Source: Eopsaltria australis (lineage: Eukaryota > Chordata > Aves > Passeriformes > Petroicidae). Taken from it: a stretch of 64,000 nucleotides of DNA. The notes beneath the pieces are model-generated. The model saw nothing but the letters and a program-made list of their open reading frames with translations. It ran no database searches and was not told the DNA's origin. Below are positions 11,501 through 23,500 of the stretch, one piece after another. The stretch is taken from positions 744,001 to 808,000 of the forward strand of contig JAVTVJ010000660.1 in assembly GCA_034509425.1 (NCBI GenBank). The letters run 5' to 3'. Position numbers and translations under genes: made by a program. Numbering within the stretch: the stretch's first letter is position 1; every line of letters starts with the position of its first letter.

Positions 11501-14500
11501 AGGGCCATTTACTCAGCAGCCTGGCCCAAGGCTGCTAAGGCCAGGGCAGACACCTCCATGGAGCAGATCCCTCACCCCCCTCAGCACTGAGCAGGGGATG
11601 GGCATTGGGACAGGGGATTCTGTCTCCCTTCTGCTCCAGACCCCCAGGAAGGCCTGGAGCCACCAGCCACTCTTGATGCTCTCAGCAGCTCCAAGCAAGT
11701 GGTGCCAAGGCTCATCCCAGGGCTGGGAAGGGGGTACCCAGATCTCCTCCCATGTCCAACCCTTCCAGCTGCTGTAAAAGGGCTTCTCCACCCCAGGCAA
11801 CGACTGCTGCCGGCAGGGAAGAACAAGGGCCAGGGCAGGGACTGTTTGTACCCTCAGCTACTGCCACTTCAGCCTCGGGCAGCTCTCGGGGAAGGTCCCT
11901 CCCTGGGTGTGTGCCAGGAGCTGAACCAACCCTCAGCAGTCACAATCACGGGCTGGGATCTCCAGACAACCCCTCCTTACTCTAGGACCAACCCAAGATA
12001 ACAGAAGCATTATTTGAAACTTCTATTTCTGACCAAGGACAAGCCCTGCTGTGACATAAGGACTGAAGCCAGGGCATTTCCAGCACAGAACCCCCACCTC
12101 ACCAATCCATGCAAGGTCTGGGACTTACGGGGGATAATAGTTGCAAACAAGCAGGTGCATGTTCTCTGTTTCGATTCCATCGATCTTCTCACAAAAATGC
12201 GCCCCACAGCCGATCTGATGTGTGTTTGACCAGACCACCTAAGGCAAAGACCAGGGTGGAGGTAAGAGGATTGGGTGAAAGCAACCTGTCCCTTGGCCTA
12301 AAAGGCTGCTCTGAAGACCTCATCGCACAGAGTGTGCCCCTGATCCCACATCCCCATGTTGCTTTGGCATTCAGGATCCACCACCATCTCTACTCCCACC
12401 CAAGCAGTGAAGAAACACTCAGACTTTGTCTCTTTAAGAAAATCTGGCACCCAGCTCTGCTGAGCAGCCACCCCTCCACCCGAGCAGCTGGTACCTGGGT
12501 GTAGTGGCCACACATCTGCCCAGGGACACACGTGGATGTTGTCAAGTTGTAGAATTTCTCCTCCCCGTTCCAGTCTTCCACGGCGAATTCTAGTTCCAGG
12601 GTCGGGGCCATAGCAAAGAGGTTTTCTCCCCGTCGGCCCCTCTCCTTGTTGTGGTCCCAGATGCATTTCTCTGCGTAGGATTGAGCAAGGTCCTCCAGCT
12701 CCTTGTCCCAGGTCTGAAAGGAGCTCGGTGTCAGCACACGGAGAGGGACACTGGGCTCTCCAGCAGGAACAAGGCACTTACCAAGGACCCCTGCACTCTC
12801 CGGCCACAGTTTCCCCATTCATGAGGAACATTCAAATCCCCACCTAGTACAGCCCTCAGGAGAGGGGAGCTCCATGGTCAGTCCCAGCCCAACCTAAACC
12901 TTGGTTTATAGGTCAAACAGAAGGTCAGGGCATCAGCACGACTCTGACAACCACTCCTGGAGCTCGTCTAATGCCATCACAGAACATCCTCAACTCAGCA
13001 TGGAGAAACCATGAAGTCGGGTGGAGGAAGGAAGGAAACCCACCCTGGGTCACACCAGAGGGACCTGGGGCCATCCCTCCTCACCCAGGGTGGGGATGGG
13101 AGGGGAATGGGACACATCTCTCCTGGCAGCTGTACAAAGCCTGGGAGCACACACTCCTGGGAAACGTCATCTGTTTGCCTGGATCCGAGATGTGGCCGCC
13201 TGGCTGCCGGCCAGGAGCCCCCTCTGGAGCAGCAGTGGCCCCACCACCAGCTGAGCCCCTGGCCACAGGGATGTGCAGGAGGAGAACAAGGAGGAGGAGG
13301 GTTTTTCTCACAGGGATGCATATGGGGAATCCTACACTGCAGCTGTTTGGACCAGCCTTGATGGAGAGAGCAGCTTGGCTGCTGGAAGGCAGCCCTGCAA
13401 ACAGGGGGTCCTGTGGGGGGACCTTCCTGGACAGAGCCAGGGCTGGATTCAAAAGGTGACAGACAGGAGGGCATGTCACCATTGGGGTGTTGAAGGGATG
13501 AGGATGGGCCCTGAGGCACTGGGGGGAGGAAACACCTGGATGGGACACAGAGTGTTGGTTCACCTCCCACCATGGCCCCAAGCCACGCTGACAGCGATGG
13601 CTGGAGACCCAGTCTGGGGAGCACACACCCTTCACCCTCTGGCACAGAGCTGGGCTCCATAAACAGGGGACTCACACCTGCAGATTTGCCTCATTAGTAA
13701 AGAAAAGTGGCTTTAGGCTACAGATCCCCCTTCCCCCCTCAACTAAATATTTCCAAAGCAACCAGCCCCATGTCCCAAAAGGAAGCGCGGGGTGACCTCA
13801 GCCAGGCACGGTGCCACGGCAGCAGGTGAACCCAGAGGCAGAGACAGCCCAAACAAAAGTCCCAGGAGAGAGGCGAGGATGGTGTTCTCATGGAAAACCT
13901 CTACTGAGGAATCATCAGGGCTGCTGTGAGCTAAACATTTGCTGGGCTTCAAAATGAAAAAGCCTTTGGCTCCAGACCGTGAGCGGGTCCTGTGTGGTTA
14001 AGCTGGAGCAGAAGCTGCAGAGGGAGCATCTCAAAGCACAGGGGCTGCAATCAAAGAGTCAGCCAGGAGCAGCCCTCACAGGTTTGGAATTGCACTGACT
14101 TAAGGACCCTGAAAGATCGTTTCCCTCAGGCTTTCTCTAAGACTTTGGCTCCAAAGCCCTGATACTCTGAGTTTGCTGTGTCTGGTGGCTTTGATGGCGT
14201 CCCAGTGCTGAGGGTTCTGGCTCTGTCCCCTTTAAATCTGCAGTCACTGGTCAGGCCTCCTCTCCCTGAATTTAACTTTTTGCTTCTTCTAATTGTTAAG
14301 CTCTCATTTAAAACCCACAAAGGTTTTACTTCTTCTGGGCAACTTCTGGGCCAGGCAGGGAGGTGTCTTCCAAGCACTCTGTGACCCAAGAAGGAAAGGA
14401 CTCCAACTCTCTGTGATAAACAATTATCCTTTCTCTGTGTGATTTGCAAACAGGGAGGGAAAATGACATGTAGTGCCAGATAAAACTTGATAGCCAAGTT

Positions 14501-15309
14501 CTAATCAAATCAAGAGACTGAACAAGACAAAAAGCAGCACCGGCACCAAGCTTGGTTTTGCTCCTACTACAGGTCCCACTGATGAAGGACCTGACTTCAT
14601 CTCCCTGAGCAAAAATAGGAGATCCCTCATGTCCAAGACACCAAGTCATGGCAAAGATTAGGAGCATCATGAGCCCAAATAACTGAAAGACCTTGACTGA
14701 CAAGTTGATATTCCCTCCAATAGATAAAAATAACTTCACCTGCAAAGGCAAATACAGAGCACAGGCAATGTCCTACACAGCAATGTCCCCACCAGCTCTC
14801 AGCAATGACCATGCCAAAGTCTCCAGCTCATGGCAGGGTCTCACCTGCCCTTCCTCCCATCACACAGAGCTCCAGTGGGCACTCCTGGGAGTGAGAGCTG
14901 CATCACCCTCATGAAAAGCACCTGGGGACTCACATCACACTCAGGATCTTCCAGAAAATGATCAAAGACAACTCCAAAGGTAAAGGGAACTCTTCTCTTT
15001 AGAGGCAGTTTGGGGAACCCCTCCATTGACACCTACTTGTAACCCTGCACTGGAATTGCTCTGCCTCCCCTAAGGAACACCCTGATCCCTCCCTGCATTG
15101 AGATTGAGCCTTGCACCACACAAACACCCCAATATTCCTCTGCAATCAAAGCCACTTACCATCTTCATCATAGCCTTGGCAGAAGGAGAGACCTGGGAGC
15201 GATATTTGTTATGTTCATCCAAGATGATCTTCTTGTCTTCATCACTCAGGGACCAGCTCAGCTCCAGCACTGAGAGCACCAGGAGAATGGGAAGACCTGA
15301 GCTCAGCAT
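8567..15309 (-). CDS. PI16: PI16, peptidase inhibitor 16 (CAP domain protein with long mucin-like stalk and GPI anchor), copy A
   Basis: Six coding exons in consistent phases: 15160-15309, 12495-12713, 12129-12238, 11261-11349, 9061-10866 and 8567-8706. They give 837 residues. Exon 1 encodes a signal peptide (start MLSSGLPILL) and the first CAP helix. Exons 2-4 encode the rest of the CAP domain (to about residue 190), including HNKERGRRGENLF and CGHYTQ, so both tetrad histidines and the ENLF glutamate are present. The Cys-rich end CEMCPTGTICEDNLC matches human PI16. Exon 5 is a 600-residue Pro/Thr/Lys/Glu stalk. Exon 6 ends in a hydrophobic tail after DGAPSTC, a GPI-anchor signal. In mammals PI16 is a surface or secreted protein of fibroblasts, heart and regulatory T cells, with no proven protease target. 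The start is fixed by the signal peptide and human alignment. The stalk is far longer than I remember in human (about 460 residues in all). Confidence 0.93.
9061..10866 (-). repeat. PI16: PI16 exon 5: Lys-Pro-Glu-Pro-Thr and Thr-Pro mucin-like repeats
   Basis: This single exon encodes about 600 residues. The first third (plus 10,400-10,840) is dominated by AKPEPT/S units of about 18-24 bases. The middle (9,640-10,400) is Thr/Pro/Lys runs such as TTTTTKPNPTTT. A roughly 90-base block at 9663-9752 recurs at 9881-9970, showing internal duplication about 218 bases apart. The last part (9061-9450) is non-repetitive, acidic and serine-rich. Such a Thr/Pro/Ser stalk is expected to be heavily O-glycosylated and extended. 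The plus strand over 9,730-9,870 is almost entirely G and T. The exon has normal splice signals (acceptor CTCTCACCAG, donor G|GTAAGG) and keeps frame throughout. Confidence 0.9.
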
Positions 15310-15357
15310 CGTGCAGGCAGCTTCTGCTCTCAGCAGCCCACGGCTCTGGCAGTCAGA

Positions 15358-15363
15358 TTTAAA
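15358..15363 (-). promoter_or_regulatory. TATA-like TTTAAA upstream of PI16 copy A
   Basis: TTTAAA on the minus strand lies about 50 bases before the start codon, leaving room for a short 5' UTR. The same motif at the same spacing precedes copy B (23815-23820), and the surrounding 60 bases are almost identical. This is inferred as the core promoter; no transcript evidence is available. Confidence 0.45.
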
Positions 15364-15839
15364 GCACCTCCCAAAAGCAAGGAACACCCAACAGCTTGAA
15401 GATTGGGGAGGAAATGTATTTATTGGAGTTTTGGAGCCATGCAGAACACACCCATCTCACATATCGGCCTTGATGGAGAGGCAGCAGTGCCAACAAACAC
15501 GCAGGGTCCTCTCCCTGGGACAGACCCCGTGCCTGAATCCTAATCCCTGCACTGGCATTCTTCACCCAAGCCTCTGCTGCTCCAAACCTCAGCCATCCCC
15601 TGAGCCCTCAGTTACGGGTCCTCTCTTCTACGTCCTGTCCCATTTTCCCAATCTGTAACAATAATCCCACAGCCACTGACAAAGCCCTGTTTTCACACGG
15701 GTCTTTCCCCGTCCCTGGAATGCAGCTGCATTAGAAACAAAGGCAGCGAGATGGAACTGCTGAGAGCACTTTGCAGCACAGCAACTCCCCAGACAGAGGC
15801 AGAGCCCACCTCGGCCAGCCCCGTGTCTGTGTTGGGGGG

Positions 15840-16300
15840 ACAGCATTTGGCAGATGAGGAACAGCCCCCGGGCTCCCCCAGCCTGCTGGCAACAGGGGCA
15901 AGCAGAGGCTCGATGCCTCTTCCCTGAACCATCAGGAGAAGGGGGAGCAGGAGAGGAAGAATAGGGTACAGAGCTGAAATTGCCCCAAACAGGGGAGTTG
16001 AGAGTGTGTGGCTGCCCTCAGAGCTGGCTGGAATAAGCAGACCATCGGCTCTGTGGGGACAGGCTGTGCTCCCTCCCCGCAGGCACCTGGAGGGTTCAAC
16101 ATCCGTGCCCCGCAGCCCCCGCGCCGGAGCCGCTCCGGCCGAGCCCCCCGGGCTGCTGCAGCCTCGGCTCCCCATCTGCGATTGTGCAACCGCCCGGCCC
16201 GGCTCCAGGAGCTCCGCTGGGATCTCAGCCTGTTAGAGAGGATCAGCGGGTGGGCAGCTCTGGAGAGCCGAGCCAAATTAATCACACGCTGCCGGCTCTG
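15840..16300. other. GC-rich, CpG-containing stretch upstream of PI16 copy A
   Basis: Between about 16,060 and 16,230 the sequence is strongly GC-rich with several CpG dinucleotides, unlike its neighbours. It has no counterpart in duplication unit B. It could be a small CpG island serving an upstream or alternative promoter of PI16 copy A. No exon or open frame with recognisable homology is seen. Confidence 0.35.
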
Positions 16301-16710
16301 CCTCCCCCCTCCCCAGGCAATGCTTTGTCGGTTTTCCTGTGGTTTTGGACCACACGGATCACCTCCCTCACCACAACAGCTGTCCTGTTGCTCCCTAAAT
16401 CTCTTACCTCTATGTATTATCTCGTCCTTCACTAGCTCAGGGGTCTGCCATACCCTCAATTGTCCAACAGTTCCTGTGAGTGGGGTCTGAGGCCAACACC
16501 TCACCAAGTCTTCAACTCTGCTGGTCAGACCAGGGATTCCCATGTATTGCTAAGGCAGATCTGTCTCATGATGGAGACACCTCAACACATTTGCTGTTGC
16601 GTCTCTGGAGACCTGGAGAAACATCTAGAAACCATCAACACGGGCTCCAGCTCCTGTTGGCCAGCTCACCATGGCCTGGCTTACAAGGAACAAGGCAGTG
16701 CTGAGAATCA

Positions 16711-16806
16711 AAGAGCCATGGAATGGCTTGGGTTGGGAGGAACCTGAGAGCTCATCTCATTCCAACCCCTCTGCCATGAGCAGGGATACCTTTCACTAAG
16801 CCACTG
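16711..16806 (-). mobile_element. CR1 LINE 3'-end fragment
   Basis: Reads as the reverse of the avian CR1 3' terminus: ATGGAATGGCTTGGGTTGGGAG followed by a TCATCTCATTCCAACCCC-type core and CTGCCATGAGCAGGG. It is a short truncated relic without coding capacity and lies in the unique part of unit A. Confidence 0.85.
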
Positions 16807-17574
16807 TGAGTGCTGGTCACCCCAAACGTGGTGTGGAGATGCAGGCCCAAGGTCCACATAGCCCCTGGCACTACAGCACCCTGGCTGAGCCCTGCAGGAG
16901 ATAGCGTGGCAACAAGGATGGAGGGAAATGGGACACACAGAGCTTGTGGGGAAGAGCAAACAGCCCTGGAGGAGTCATCACCAGGCCATGTGGCTCATGG
17001 GGAAACATGAGTAAGAGCTGATGCCTTTGGCAAGCGCAGGGCGGCTGCCAGAGGGGTGCAGGGTCATTTCTCAACTCCCAACCTGCTCCGACGGCTCCTT
17101 CTGGAGCCAATGTCTGAAGCATCAAGATCAGCAGTGCAAGGTCCAAGCCCCGCCCTGAAGCTGACACACTCGTGTCCAGCCGGGATTAGGTAAGCGTGTG
17201 TGGAATGCAGCTTTCCTTCTGCTCACTCAAGCAACAGCCCGTCCCCACACCCCGGGGAGCAGCAGCCTCTGCACAAGGACAGGAGCCACACACCAACACC
17301 TGACAGGGTCAGCTCCAGCCTGGTGGCTCCAGAGAATCCCCACTCTGCAGCACACAAGTGACCAAGCCTGGGTTTCTACTGACTCACGTCTCGGGGGTCT
17401 CCAGCGGGGCTGGCCGGTGTCTAACAAGGCTCCTGCACCGGTGTGGGAGTAACAGGATCTCTCTCTTCTCTGTACTTGTCTGGATTTATGAGCTCTGGGG
17501 GAATTTATCACCTTCCACATTGTTCATCCATCCATTCCATGATTTTAAACTGCTGGGACACAAGTGTTGACAGG

Positions 17575-18095
17575 GAATCCCTCTGAGCTGGGCAGGCTGA
17601 GAGTGGGGGATTGTCCAAACCAGCACAGTGAGTGCCAAGAGGAGCTGAGGTGAGGGAGGCCACGGTGGGACACCCTGTGTGTGACTCATCCAATCGTGTC
17701 TGTCACCACGATGCCTCAATAGCTGCAGGAACAGCCCCATTCCCCCCAGTTCCCCCTCAGCAGGTCACAAGGACCACCAGGCTCTCTAGGGAAGTCCCGG
17801 CCTCCCGCAGCCTTTCCAGGGATTTGTGAAACTGGAGCTCTAGATCAGGAAAATGACCAGGGCTTACATGCAACTCTTTGGCTGAGGTATCAAAACCTCC
17901 CCTTGGTCATCCCAGTTTTGCCATTGTGGCCTCACCTCCGGGTTTCCCACCCTTGATGATGTAGAAGGTGTGAGCACCACTCCCCTCTGGCAGCTGAACA
18001 CAGGAGCTGCTCTGGAAGCTGTGCTGCAGACTGGGGCTTGGCAGATTTGGCCAAAATCAATTCCTTACTACCAGGAGAACTGCTCTCCTGTTTTA
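17575..18095 (-). repeat. Orphan copy of a C6orf89 3' UTR segment (end of duplication unit A)
   Basis: About 520 bases match 26,645-27,170 in the same orientation, including shared phrases such as TTGTCCAAACCAGCACAG and CCAGGCTCTCTAGGGAAGTC. The right-hand copy lies within the predicted 3' UTR of C6orf89, between its stop at 28,186 and its poly(A) signals near 25,370. This left copy therefore looks like a fragment of that UTR carried along by the tandem duplication. Confidence 0.75.
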
Positions 18096-18100
18096 GTTTA

Positions 18101-18474
18101 GCAGCTGGTTGCAATGGCATGGAGGGACAACACCTTCTTTTAGCAAAAAGCAGCCAGGAAGCCAGATCAAGAAAGAGGGGTCCTCCCAGACCCTTCCAGG
18201 ACATTGCGGAATGAGAGCACTTGCAGCCCAACCACTCTGAGGGAATACTTGGAAGCTGGATGGACCTGCCAGCAGCATAACCCCAAATGCAAATCCCCCA
18301 GGAGGGTGGGGAGGAATGTGCTCACTCCAACCTTCTGACCCACTGCATTCACAGGAGGTTCAGGAGCTGAAGCAAGGGGAGCTCCTCTTGCTCCCAGCAG
18401 CAAACACCTCCCTGTCCCTGCTGGAAGCAGGCCCAGGGATGGAGGGAACCAAGCAGGAGAGGTTCATGAAGAAG
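18101..18474. other. Junction stretch between duplication units A and B
   Basis: Unit A homology ends near 18,095 and unit B homology begins near 18,475. The 370 bases between match neither flank (5,300-5,650 or 27,180-27,500) by eye. No gene or named repeat is recognised here. It should contain the original duplication joint or a later insertion. Confidence 0.5.
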
Positions 18475-18854
18475 CCAGGCCTTATAAACAAACCTCACCA
18501 TTTAACCCAAGTCAGCCCAGCTCATGGTTAATGCCTTCTCCAACCTCCCATCCCACAGGACCATGGGGCTGCAAGGACCTGGCAGAATCCTTGCCAGGGT
18601 CACCCCAGTGCCAGAGTACCCTTGATGCCAACCCCAGAAATGGAGTGGAAATGCTGCAAAAGTCTCCCCTGAATGTTTTGTGTCGTCCCCTGTGCACCAC
18701 ACCAAACCCTGCCCTTGTCTAAACCCCCATCATTTAGGATTAGGCCAAACCCCCCCAGTGCCTGTGTGGGCAGGCTCAGCCCTGCTGTTGTGGGGAGCAG
18801 GACAAGAGGAAAGCGGATTTCCTTCTGGCTTGGAGTTTTCTGCTGCAAGGAACT

Positions 18855-18864
18855 CTATAAATAG
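18855..18864 (+). promoter_or_regulatory. TATA-like element in a near-identical duplicated block (copy B)
   Basis: CTATAAATAG is identical to the element at 6021-6030, with identical flanks for at least 50 bases on each side. As in copy A, no downstream plus-strand gene is recognised, so function is unproven. Confidence 0.3.
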
Positions 18865-20510
18865 GTCCTTGCACAACAGCCTGTCTCCACAAGTCAAAAC
18901 CTTCAGGAAGACAAAACTCAAGACTTTTCACAAGGTTCACAGTCCCACACCAGTGATAAACCACTTCAATCCTGGGATTCTGCTGGTGGCTGTTAAGCAG
19001 CAGCAGCGTTGTTGGCTCTCAGCAGGGAGGGGGATCCAGCACTGCAAAAAACCAGGGCTTGCCCGAGTGCCCTGATCGTGCCGGGAGGAGAAATGCTTTT
19101 CTGCTCTTTGTAGTGTTTCCAGGCTATTTCTAGGGAATGCTAGATGCATTCACCCAGATGCAAAACCAGAGGAGGTCCTGAAATTCTCTCCCAGCTCCGA
19201 GCTCTCTCCCCTCACACGGGTGAGGAGCAGCCTCTCAGGCTGTGTTTTCATCCTGTGTCCATAAGCCAGGGATGGATTTGTCCCCCGGAGGCAGCTCGGC
19301 AGCAGGAGCTCAGCTGCTCCCAGAGCGTGCAGCAGCCACGGCACCTGGGCACCAGGTAATTTGAATCTGATTCTTAACTACATGTGAAGCTGGCGATGAA
19401 ATCAAGCTCTGAACTGCGGGCAGGGGGTGCGGGGCGAGCTGAGCTGCCCAGTTCTCAGCGGTGCCTCTCCCAGTGCCATCTGCTGGTCAGTGCCTGGCTG
19501 GTCTGGACAGGAGCGTGACCTCAGAACACCCCGCAGGCAGCCGGGCTCCTGCAGGACAGCTGGGCAGCAGGGCCACCAGTGACCTGGGACAGCATCACTT
19601 GGATCTCTGGAGCTCAGACTGTACCAACACACGTGGGGATTTGTTCTCCCTGACCACACACACATAAGTTACATGTCAAGCAGGATCTGTATTTAAATTC
19701 AAATACACTGAGACTATGCACAGAATGAAGCCATGCAGGGAAAAGCTACGTGAAGGAGCTGGTGGCTGCTCTCAGCTCTGCAGGTTTCTCTTCTGTGTGT
19801 GCACACAGGTGCAGGAATATGTTTAAAATAAATCCATGGCATTGGAGTAACTGAAGAATGGGACATGTGTCAAAGTGCAGGAGAGAGGGGGGAGGCAAGG
19901 GCTGCAGAGTGTGAGGAGGAGAGGGGACAACAGCTGGGTGGTACTGGCCAGAGCTACACCAGGACCAGGAGGAAACAGAAATCCTCAAAACAGCCATTCT
20001 TTCTGTACGAGAAGGGAAGGCGATGAAACTCATCCAAAATTGAGATGGACACATTGGGATGGAAAAGAACATTTCTGCTGGGAAAAACACCAAAGCCAAC
20101 CACCATGTCTTGTCTACAAACACCAAGGCCAACCACCATGTCTCATTGTCCCTTGGTTTCCCAGTCACCTTGCTGTCCCCAGGGTCACGCTCTAGCAGGG
20201 CCTGCTGGCCATATGGGTTTGTGGGTGCGTGGGAGAGCTCCACACTTCCAGCCTGGAAATGGAACAGAAGCCAGGAAAAAGGAGAAGTGTCCAAGGTCAC
20301 CAGCATTATGGCAAACACCCTCCTGCCCTCAGGTCTCCTCAGGAAGGGCACAGAGCTCCCCCAGGACTGCCGGGGCTGCAGCAGAGAAGGCAGCGTAAGG
20401 AGGGAGAGTGTGAATTGTCCAAGGAGTCTCCTGAGCCTACCAGGGTTGTGGAACAACCAGCACTGACAAAAGCCTTGGTGAGGGGTGCAGGGACAGCTGA
20501 GGAAGACCCT

Positions 20511-23500
20511 TCAGAGCAGAAGGCCCACCAGGATGGCACTGGGGAGGAGGAAGAGCGAAAGGCCCAAGCAGGTACTGGGGGCTCCATCTTTGGGTGGATC
20601 CACACTTGTCTGGTCCGAGTATCTCTGCTGTTCTTCTGTGTGCAGGACAGATACTGAAGGAAAAGAAGAACACATGATATTAGAAGAGAAGATCCTTTCT
20701 AATCTAACCCTCCATGGGTTAGGGCTGGCTCACCTCAGCAGATCCCTGCACTGAGCAGGACCAGCAGAAACCAGTGAGGGGCTCAAACAGCAGCTGACCC
20801 CTCTCAGGTCACTCTGGGCCATCCCTCACTCTGCAGTTCCCAACCTGGAGACATCTCATGTCCCTCACACAACCTCCTGCCCCACAAGGGGCAAGAAATG
20901 CTGCCTAACAGGGTACAAACTCCTCCTTATCTTAAGGCAGTTGTCCTGTCTCATGGTCCAGCCATGGAGCTGCAGTTCAAGGGCTTCCTGACAGCTCCAG
21001 GGGGGTTCAGAGCTCAGACCCAGCCCGGGGTCTCAGTCCCAACAGCCCCTCCAGGGCCATGCCCAGCTCTGCTCACTCACCACACAGGTTGTCCTCACAG
21101 ACTGTGCTCGTGGGACACATTTCACACGAGGGTCCTTCCACATAGGGAGTATTTTCCTTCATATTACCCCTGGAAGCAGAAAATACCAAGACAAAGAAGG
21201 CGTGAGGAAAGGGGGAACACCCATCCCAGAGAGGGGGCTGATTCAGCTGGGATATCCCAGCCAAGGCAAAACTCGGGATTAACGCAGAAAACAGGTCTTG
21301 GTCTCCTGCCACGGCCTGTCAGGGCCATTTACTCAGCAGCCTGGCCCAAGGCTGCTAAGGCCAGGGCAGACACCTCCATGGAGCAGATCCCTCACCCCCC
21401 TCAGCACTGAGCAGGGGATGGGCACTGTGGCCTGGAACTTACGGGGGATAATAGCTGCAAACAAGCAGGTGCACGTTCTCTGTTTCGAATCCTTTGATCT
21501 TCTCACAAGAACTGTTCCCACAGCCAATGCGAGTTGTTTCTGCCCAGACCACCTACGGCAAAGACCAGGGTTGGAGATGAGGGGATTGGGTGAAGGCAGT
21601 GTCCTCTGGCCTTAAAGGCTGCTCCAATATCTCTCTTATCTCCCAGGGAATGCCCCAGATACCACATCCCTGTGTTGCTTTGGCATTCAGGATCTTCCCC
21701 CTTGCCCCTGTCTGAAACACCTTCCCCAGGTCATATATTCCAGTCCCACAGCTTTCCTACCATATAGTCTACCCAGGAAGAGCATCACCACCTCTGCTTT
21801 GGTCTTGGAATCACCTATCCATCCATCCATCCATCCATCCATCCATCCATCCATCCATCCATCCATCCATCCATCCACTTACCACCACCATCTCTTCTCG
21901 TCCTTGCTCCTACCCAAGCTGTAAAGAAACACTCAGACCTCATCCTTCTACCCAACACAAGCTGGCACTGACCTCTGCTGAGAGGTCAAAAAAAGGGCTG
22001 CAGAGCTTGTCTCAAAAATGGTCTTCTCCAGGCCGCTCATGGCTGACACCATGCCCATTCACCTCTATCACTGTGAATCCCACCTGGTTCCCTGTTCTTT
22101 TGCAAAGATTTTGGGAAGAGCTGGGGCACTGGTACAGCTCCTTTCCCAACAGCCCTTCCCCTCCAACAGCTGGTACCTGGGTGTAGTTGTCACACATCTG
22201 CTCATGGTCACACTCATCAGTTGTCAAGTTGTAGAATTTCCTCTCCCCGTTCCATTGTTCAATGGCCAATTTTACGTCCAGAGTTGAAGCCACAGCAAAG
22301 AGGTTTTCCCTGCCTGGGCCCCCATTCTGGCCCCAGAAGCACTTCTCTGCATGGCCTTGAGCATCAGCCTCCAGGTCCGTGTCCCAGGTCTGAAAGGAGC
22401 TCGGTGTCAGCACACGGAGAGGGACACTGGGCTCTCCAACAGGAACAAGGCACTTACCAAGGACCCCAGTGCCCTCTGGCCACAGTTTCCCCATTCATGG
22501 GGAAAATTCAAACCCATACCCAACACAGCCCACAGGAGAGGGGAGCTCCATGGTCAGTCCCAGCACAAGCCTTGGCTTATGGGTCAAACAGGAGAAGATC
22601 AGGGCATCAGCACAACTCCCACAACCTCTCCTGGAGCTCATCTAACACCATCATGGAGCATCCTCAACTCCGTGTGGAGAAACCATCACAGTGCTGAGGG
22701 TTCTGCCTCTGTTTCCTTTGACTCTGCAGTCACTGGTAAGGTCACCTCTCTCTGAATTTAACTTTTTGCTTTTTCTAATTGTTAAGTTCTCATTTACCAG
22801 ACCCACAAAGGCTTTAATCAGTCTGGGCAACTTCTGGACTGGGCAGGGAGGTGTCCTCCAAGCACACTGTGACCCAAGGAGGAAAGGACTCCAACTTTCC
22901 AGGATAAACAGTTGTCCTTCTCCTCCCCATGATTTGTAAACAGTGAGGAAAAATCACATGTGGTGCAAGATAAAACTTGATAGCCAACTTTTAATCAAAT
23001 CAAGAGTCTGAACCAGACAAAAAGCAGCACCAGCTTGGTTTTGCTCCCACTGAAGTCACATGTGATGTGGGACCTGGCTTGATTTCCCCAAGCAAAACAG
23101 GGGATCCCTCATGTCCAAGGCAGCCCTGCACAAGGCATGTGGAGGAGTAGGAGCATGATGGGCCCGAATAACTGACAGACCTGACTGACATGTTTGAAGT
23201 TGATGCAAACACAGAGCACTGTGTGATGTCCCAACCAGCAGGATTCCCCCACCAGCTCTCAGCAATGACCATGCCAAAGTCTCCAGCTCATGGCAGGGTC
23301 TCACCTGCCCTTCCTCCCATCACACAGAGCTCCAGTGGGCACTCCTGGGAGTGAGAGCTGCATCACTCTCATGAACAGCACCTGAGGACTCACATCACAC
23401 TTAGGATCTTCCAGAAAATGATCAGACAACTCCAGCAGTAAAGGGAACTCTTCTCTTTAGAGGCAGTTTGGGGAACCCCTCCATTGACACCTACTTGTAA

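Larger units (their letters stand above)
5655..18100. repeat. Tandem segmental duplication, unit A (contains PI16)
   Basis: Long blocks here recur in the same order and orientation in 18,475-27,175. Pairs seen directly are 5957-6729 with 18791-19563, 7720-8690 with about 19600-20640, 10885-11595 with about 20705-21420, 12110-12240 with 21430-21555, 12490-13010 with 22170-22685, 14200-15650 with 22690-24100, 17200-17520 with 24790-25010 and 17575-18095 with 26645-27170. The homology starts near the phrase CCATTTAACCCAAGTCAGCC (about 5688 and 18501). It ends near TTTAGTTTAGCAGCT (about 18093 and 27170). Each unit carries one PI16-type gene on the minus strand. Unit A is longer because it keeps the stalk exon and several intronic stretches absent from B. 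Confidence 0.9.
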
